A DNA stretch of 64,000 bases from Nocardia terrae (GTDB lineage: Bacteria > Actinomycetota > Actinomycetes > Mycobacteriales > Mycobacteriaceae), in contig NZ_WRPP01000005.1 in the NCBI RefSeq assembly GCF_009760405.1, positions 372,001 through 436,000 of the forward strand. The letters run 5' to 3'. Both the position numbers and the translations under genes were made by a program. Shown one piece after another: positions 61,988 through 64,000 of this stretch (its first letter is position 1; the number at the start of each line of letters is the position of its first letter). A model generated the notes under the pieces. The model made no database searches. It was given only the letters and a program-made list of their open reading frames with translations, and had not been told where the DNA came from.

Positions 61988-63073
61988 TCAGGGGATGAGC
62001 ACAGGTTTCACAACGCTGCCTCGAAGGACGGCCTTTTCCGCTTCACCGATCTCCCCTAGTGAATAGGTCTTGATGAAATCGGTGAACGGGAATTCGCCGC
62101 GCTGCCATAGATCGATCAGTCTCGGGATGAAGAGGTGCGGGACGGCGTCACCTTCCACGATTCCCTTGACCGTACGGCCCATTGCCAGCTGCACCGGGTT
62201 GATGCTGAGGTCACCTCGCTGCACACCGAGCAATCCGCACACGCCCAGCGGACTGAGAGCATCGATCGCGGTACCGATCACCGCAGGAATACCGGTGGTG
62301 TCGAGGGCGTAGTCAGCTCCCGCGGTGGCTTGGCGAAGCTGCTTGGGGAGACTGTCGATAATGCCGTCGAACGTATGCGTCGCACCGTATTTCGCCGCGA
62401 GCTCGAGGCGGTCGGGATTGAGATCGACAGCGACGATGGTGCTGGCACCGGCGACGCGGGCCGCCATGATTGCGGCCAATCCGACCGCACCCGCACCAAA
62501 GATCATGATGCTCGATCCGGCCTGGACATCCAGCGAGTTCAGAACCGCACCGGCTCCGGTCTGGAAGCCGCACCCGAGCGGGCCCAGCAGCTCGAGGGGA
62601 AGCGCGCTGTCGACTTTCACCGCATTGGCAGCGGTGACGACCGCATGCGTGGCGAACGCCGATTGTCCGAACCACCGGGTCGAAACCTGTTCCCCCGCAA
62701 TATCCCTCGCATTCGTGGAGCCATCGACGCGGCGGCCGGACAGGTTGCGCGCGAAGAACGTCGTGCAATAGGAGGGACGCCCCGCTCCGCAGCTGCGGCA
62801 TTCTCCGCACGAGTCGAACGACAACACCACATGGTCCCCGATCGCCAGGTCGGTGACACCGGGCCCGACGGCTTCGACTACGCCCGAACCCTCATGACCG
62901 CAGACGATCGGCAACGGAATGTCTTTCGCCGCCCGCGGCAGCAGATCGGTGTGGCACAACCCCGCGCCCGCGATCCGGACGCACACCTCGCCGACGTCGG
63001 GTTCGTCGAGTGTCAGCTCCTCGATCGTGTAGCCACCGCGCCGATCTCGCAGTACTGCCGCCAGTGCCCGCAT
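61988..63073 (-). CDS. zinc-dependent NAD(P) alcohol dehydrogenase (aryl/terpenoid alcohol type)
   Basis: A 361-residue medium-chain dehydrogenase: catalytic zinc Cys in LCHTDLL (~40) and His in VCGHEGSGVVEAVG (~59), structural-zinc cluster CGECRSCGAGRPSYC, and NAD site IFGAGAVGLAAIMAAR (~193). Similarity is to benzyl- and geraniol-type alcohol dehydrogenases. Its start overlaps the CaiB stop by one base (TGATG). Confidence 0.87.
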   Translation of the reverse strand: MRALAAVLRDRRGGYTIEELTLDEPDVGEVCVRIAGAGLCHTDLLPRAAKDIPLPIVCGHEGSGVVEAVGPGVTDLAIGDHVVLSFDSCGECRSCGAGRPSYCTTFFARNLSGRRVDGSTNARDIAGEQVSTRWFGQSAFATHAVVTAANAVKVDSALPLELLGPLGCGFQTGAGAVLNSLDVQAGSSIMIFGAGAVGLAAIMAARVAGASTIVAVDLNPDRLELAAKYGATHTFDGIIDSLPKQLRQATAGADYALDTTGIPAVIGTAIDALSPLGVCGLLGVQRGDLSINPVQLAMGRTVKGIVEGDAVPHLFIPRLIDLWQRGEFPFTDFIKTYSLGEIGEAEKAVLRGSVVKPVLIP

Positions 63074-64000
63074 CAGTGCGCCGCCGCTCGGACGAGGAAT
63101 TCTTCGTTGTGCTCGCCGACCTCGGGCGGAGGTGTGGCACCGGCCGCCTCGAAGCTGGAATACCGTGCGGGAGTGCGGATCACCTTTACCTCACGCTCCC
63201 CATCTCCCACTGTCACAGCGAGCTCGTTCTCGTCGAACAACGGCGTCGCCACGACCTGTTTCCAGTTGTAGGCCAAGGTCGCCATGAGTCCGGCGTCGTG
63301 GAGCAGGCCGACCCACTCCGCGGCGGTGCGCTTCGCCAGTGCGACTTCGAGTTCGGTCTTCAACTCCTCGAAATTGATCGAGCGCAGCCGCTGATCGGCG
63401 AATCGTTCATCGCCGGCCAGATCGGGCCGATCGATCACCTCGCACAGTTTGGTCCAGTGCTTGGGGATGTAGGCGCTCAGCACCAGGAAGCCATCCGCGG
63501 CGCGGAAGGCCTCCGACGGCTGCGTGGCGAAAGCTACTTGCTTACGCGGTTTTCCATCCGTATCGGGGCGCGGCCGGGGCGGCAGCGCCGCGGCGTCGGC
63601 AGCCGCAGGCTGCTTGTTCAGGTGCAAGGTCAGCTGGTTGGCCTGCAGACTGATGGCAACGTCGTACATCGCCACCTTCACCACGTCCGCGACACCGTGA
63701 CGCTCCCGGTTCAACAGCGCAGCCAAGACCGCCTGGGCGAGCACATGCCCACTGGCTCCGTCCACGAGTTGGAACGGCACGATCTGCGGGCCGCCATCAG
63801 GCCGCCGCAGTCCGGTGGTCATCCCGGATTCGGCCTGCACCATGAGATCCAGACCGGGCCTGGCACTGTGCTGCCCATTGCCGCCATAGGCCGACAGGCG
63901 CGCGTACACCAGACCGCGGTTTCGTGACTGCAGCTCGTCGGGACCCAGTCCCAGCTTCTCCATCACCCCCGGCCGAAATGCCTCGAGCACCACGTCGGCG
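63073..64000 (-). CDS. CaiB/BaiF family III CoA-transferase (partial)
   Basis: The C-terminal ~309 residues of a family III CoA-transferase, cut by the right edge. Visible blocks are ADVVLEAFRPGVMEKLGLG, GLVYARLSAYGG and GLDLMVQAESGM, then a domain with SGHVLAQAVLAALLNRE; the catalytic Asp normally near residue 165 appears as the Asp of GLDLMVQ. It moves CoA between acids, probably activating the substrate for this pathway. Confidence 0.85.
   Translation of the reverse strand, partial: ADVVLEAFRPGVMEKLGLGPDELQSRNRGLVYARLSAYGGNGQHSARPGLDLMVQAESGMTTGLRRPDGGPQIVPFQLVDGASGHVLAQAVLAALLNRERHGVADVVKVAMYDVAISLQANQLTLHLNKQPAAADAAALPPRPRPDTDGKPRKQVAFATQPSEAFRAADGFLVLSAYIPKHWTKLCEVIDRPDLAGDERFADQRLRSINFEELKTELEVALAKRTAAEWVGLLHDAGLMATLAYNWKQVVATPLFDENELAVTVGDGEREVKVIRTPARYSSFEAAGATPPPEVGEHNEEFLVRAAAH

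Noticed and set aside
1..64000. CRISPR arrays, tRNA/rRNA genes, insertion sequences and phage genes
   Set aside because: Reading both strands I found no regular direct-repeat arrays, transposase or integrase motifs, or RNA gene signatures.

Overview
This window comes from a high-GC actinobacterium, most likely a Nocardia- or Rhodococcus-type member of the Mycobacteriales. The basis is GC-rich codon use with many GTG starts, two WS/DGAT acyltransferases, a CE1758/CE1759-type flavin pair, a small three-helix-bundle protein and dense sets of aromatic and lipid catabolism genes. The genus is an inference. I see no rRNA, tRNA, insertion sequence, phage gene or CRISPR array. The region reads as a catabolic island of at least six transcription units, each with its own regulator.

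Region 1 (1-10.2 kb) is a complete beta-ketoadipate pathway. A quiC-like 3-dehydroshikimate dehydratase, cut by the left edge, diverges from a zinc alcohol dehydrogenase and pcaI-J-F-H-G-B-D-C-R. The pca genes nearly all overlap by a few bases. Palindromes of the form TGTTCGC-N3-GCGAACA in the divergent promoter region are probable sites for the IclR-type PcaR encoded at the end of the operon. Region 2 (10.5-13.7 kb) holds a small conserved protein, two paralogous amidohydrolases (one with a Tat signal) and a TetR regulator. Region 3 (13.7-21 kb, minus strand) is a full meta-cleavage operon resembling the hydroxyphenylpropionate pathway: MhpC-type hydrolase, extradiol dioxygenase, MhpA-type hydroxylase, hydratase, acetaldehyde dehydrogenase and aldolase.

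Region 4 (21-30 kb) has a TetR diverging from a flavin hydroxylase and a DoxX protein, then a WS/DGAT acyltransferase, a SnoaL-like protein, a Tat-exported multicopper oxidase, a cytochrome P450 and a TetR. Region 5 (29.8-36 kb) is a minus-strand operon (extradiol dioxygenase, FAH hydrolase, acyl-CoA synthetase, DoxX, small membrane protein, acyltransferase) facing a TetR that is a clear paralogue of the one at 13 kb. Region 6 (36-44.4 kb) is an operon of an SDR-like protein, a CocE/NonD hydrolase, a luciferase-like monooxygenase and two flavin reductases, divergent from a large LuxR-type ATPase regulator. Region 7 (44.7-49.5 kb) has a SnoaL-like protein, a 7-TM protein and a likely hypX-MHYT-tetR operon.

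Region 8 (50-64 kb) looks like a CoA-dependent side-chain or alicyclic-acid degradation locus. It contains an APH-like kinase, a WS/DGAT, ferredoxin plus ferredoxin reductase, a Cys-less thiolase with its DUF35 partner, a true thiolase, an ACAD10/11-type dehydrogenase overlapping an ACAD10/11-type kinase, an SDR, a DinB-like protein, an esterase, an alcohol dehydrogenase and a CaiB CoA-transferase cut by the right edge. Three promoter regions here (51.2, 54.2 and 60.8 kb) share a GAAC/ACCATA-type inverted repeat, which suggests one local regulon.

The most interesting candidates are the hypX-MHYT pair (CO production beside a predicted gas sensor, with no hydrogenase in view) and the kinase/dehydrogenase plus aldolase cassette under the shared operator.
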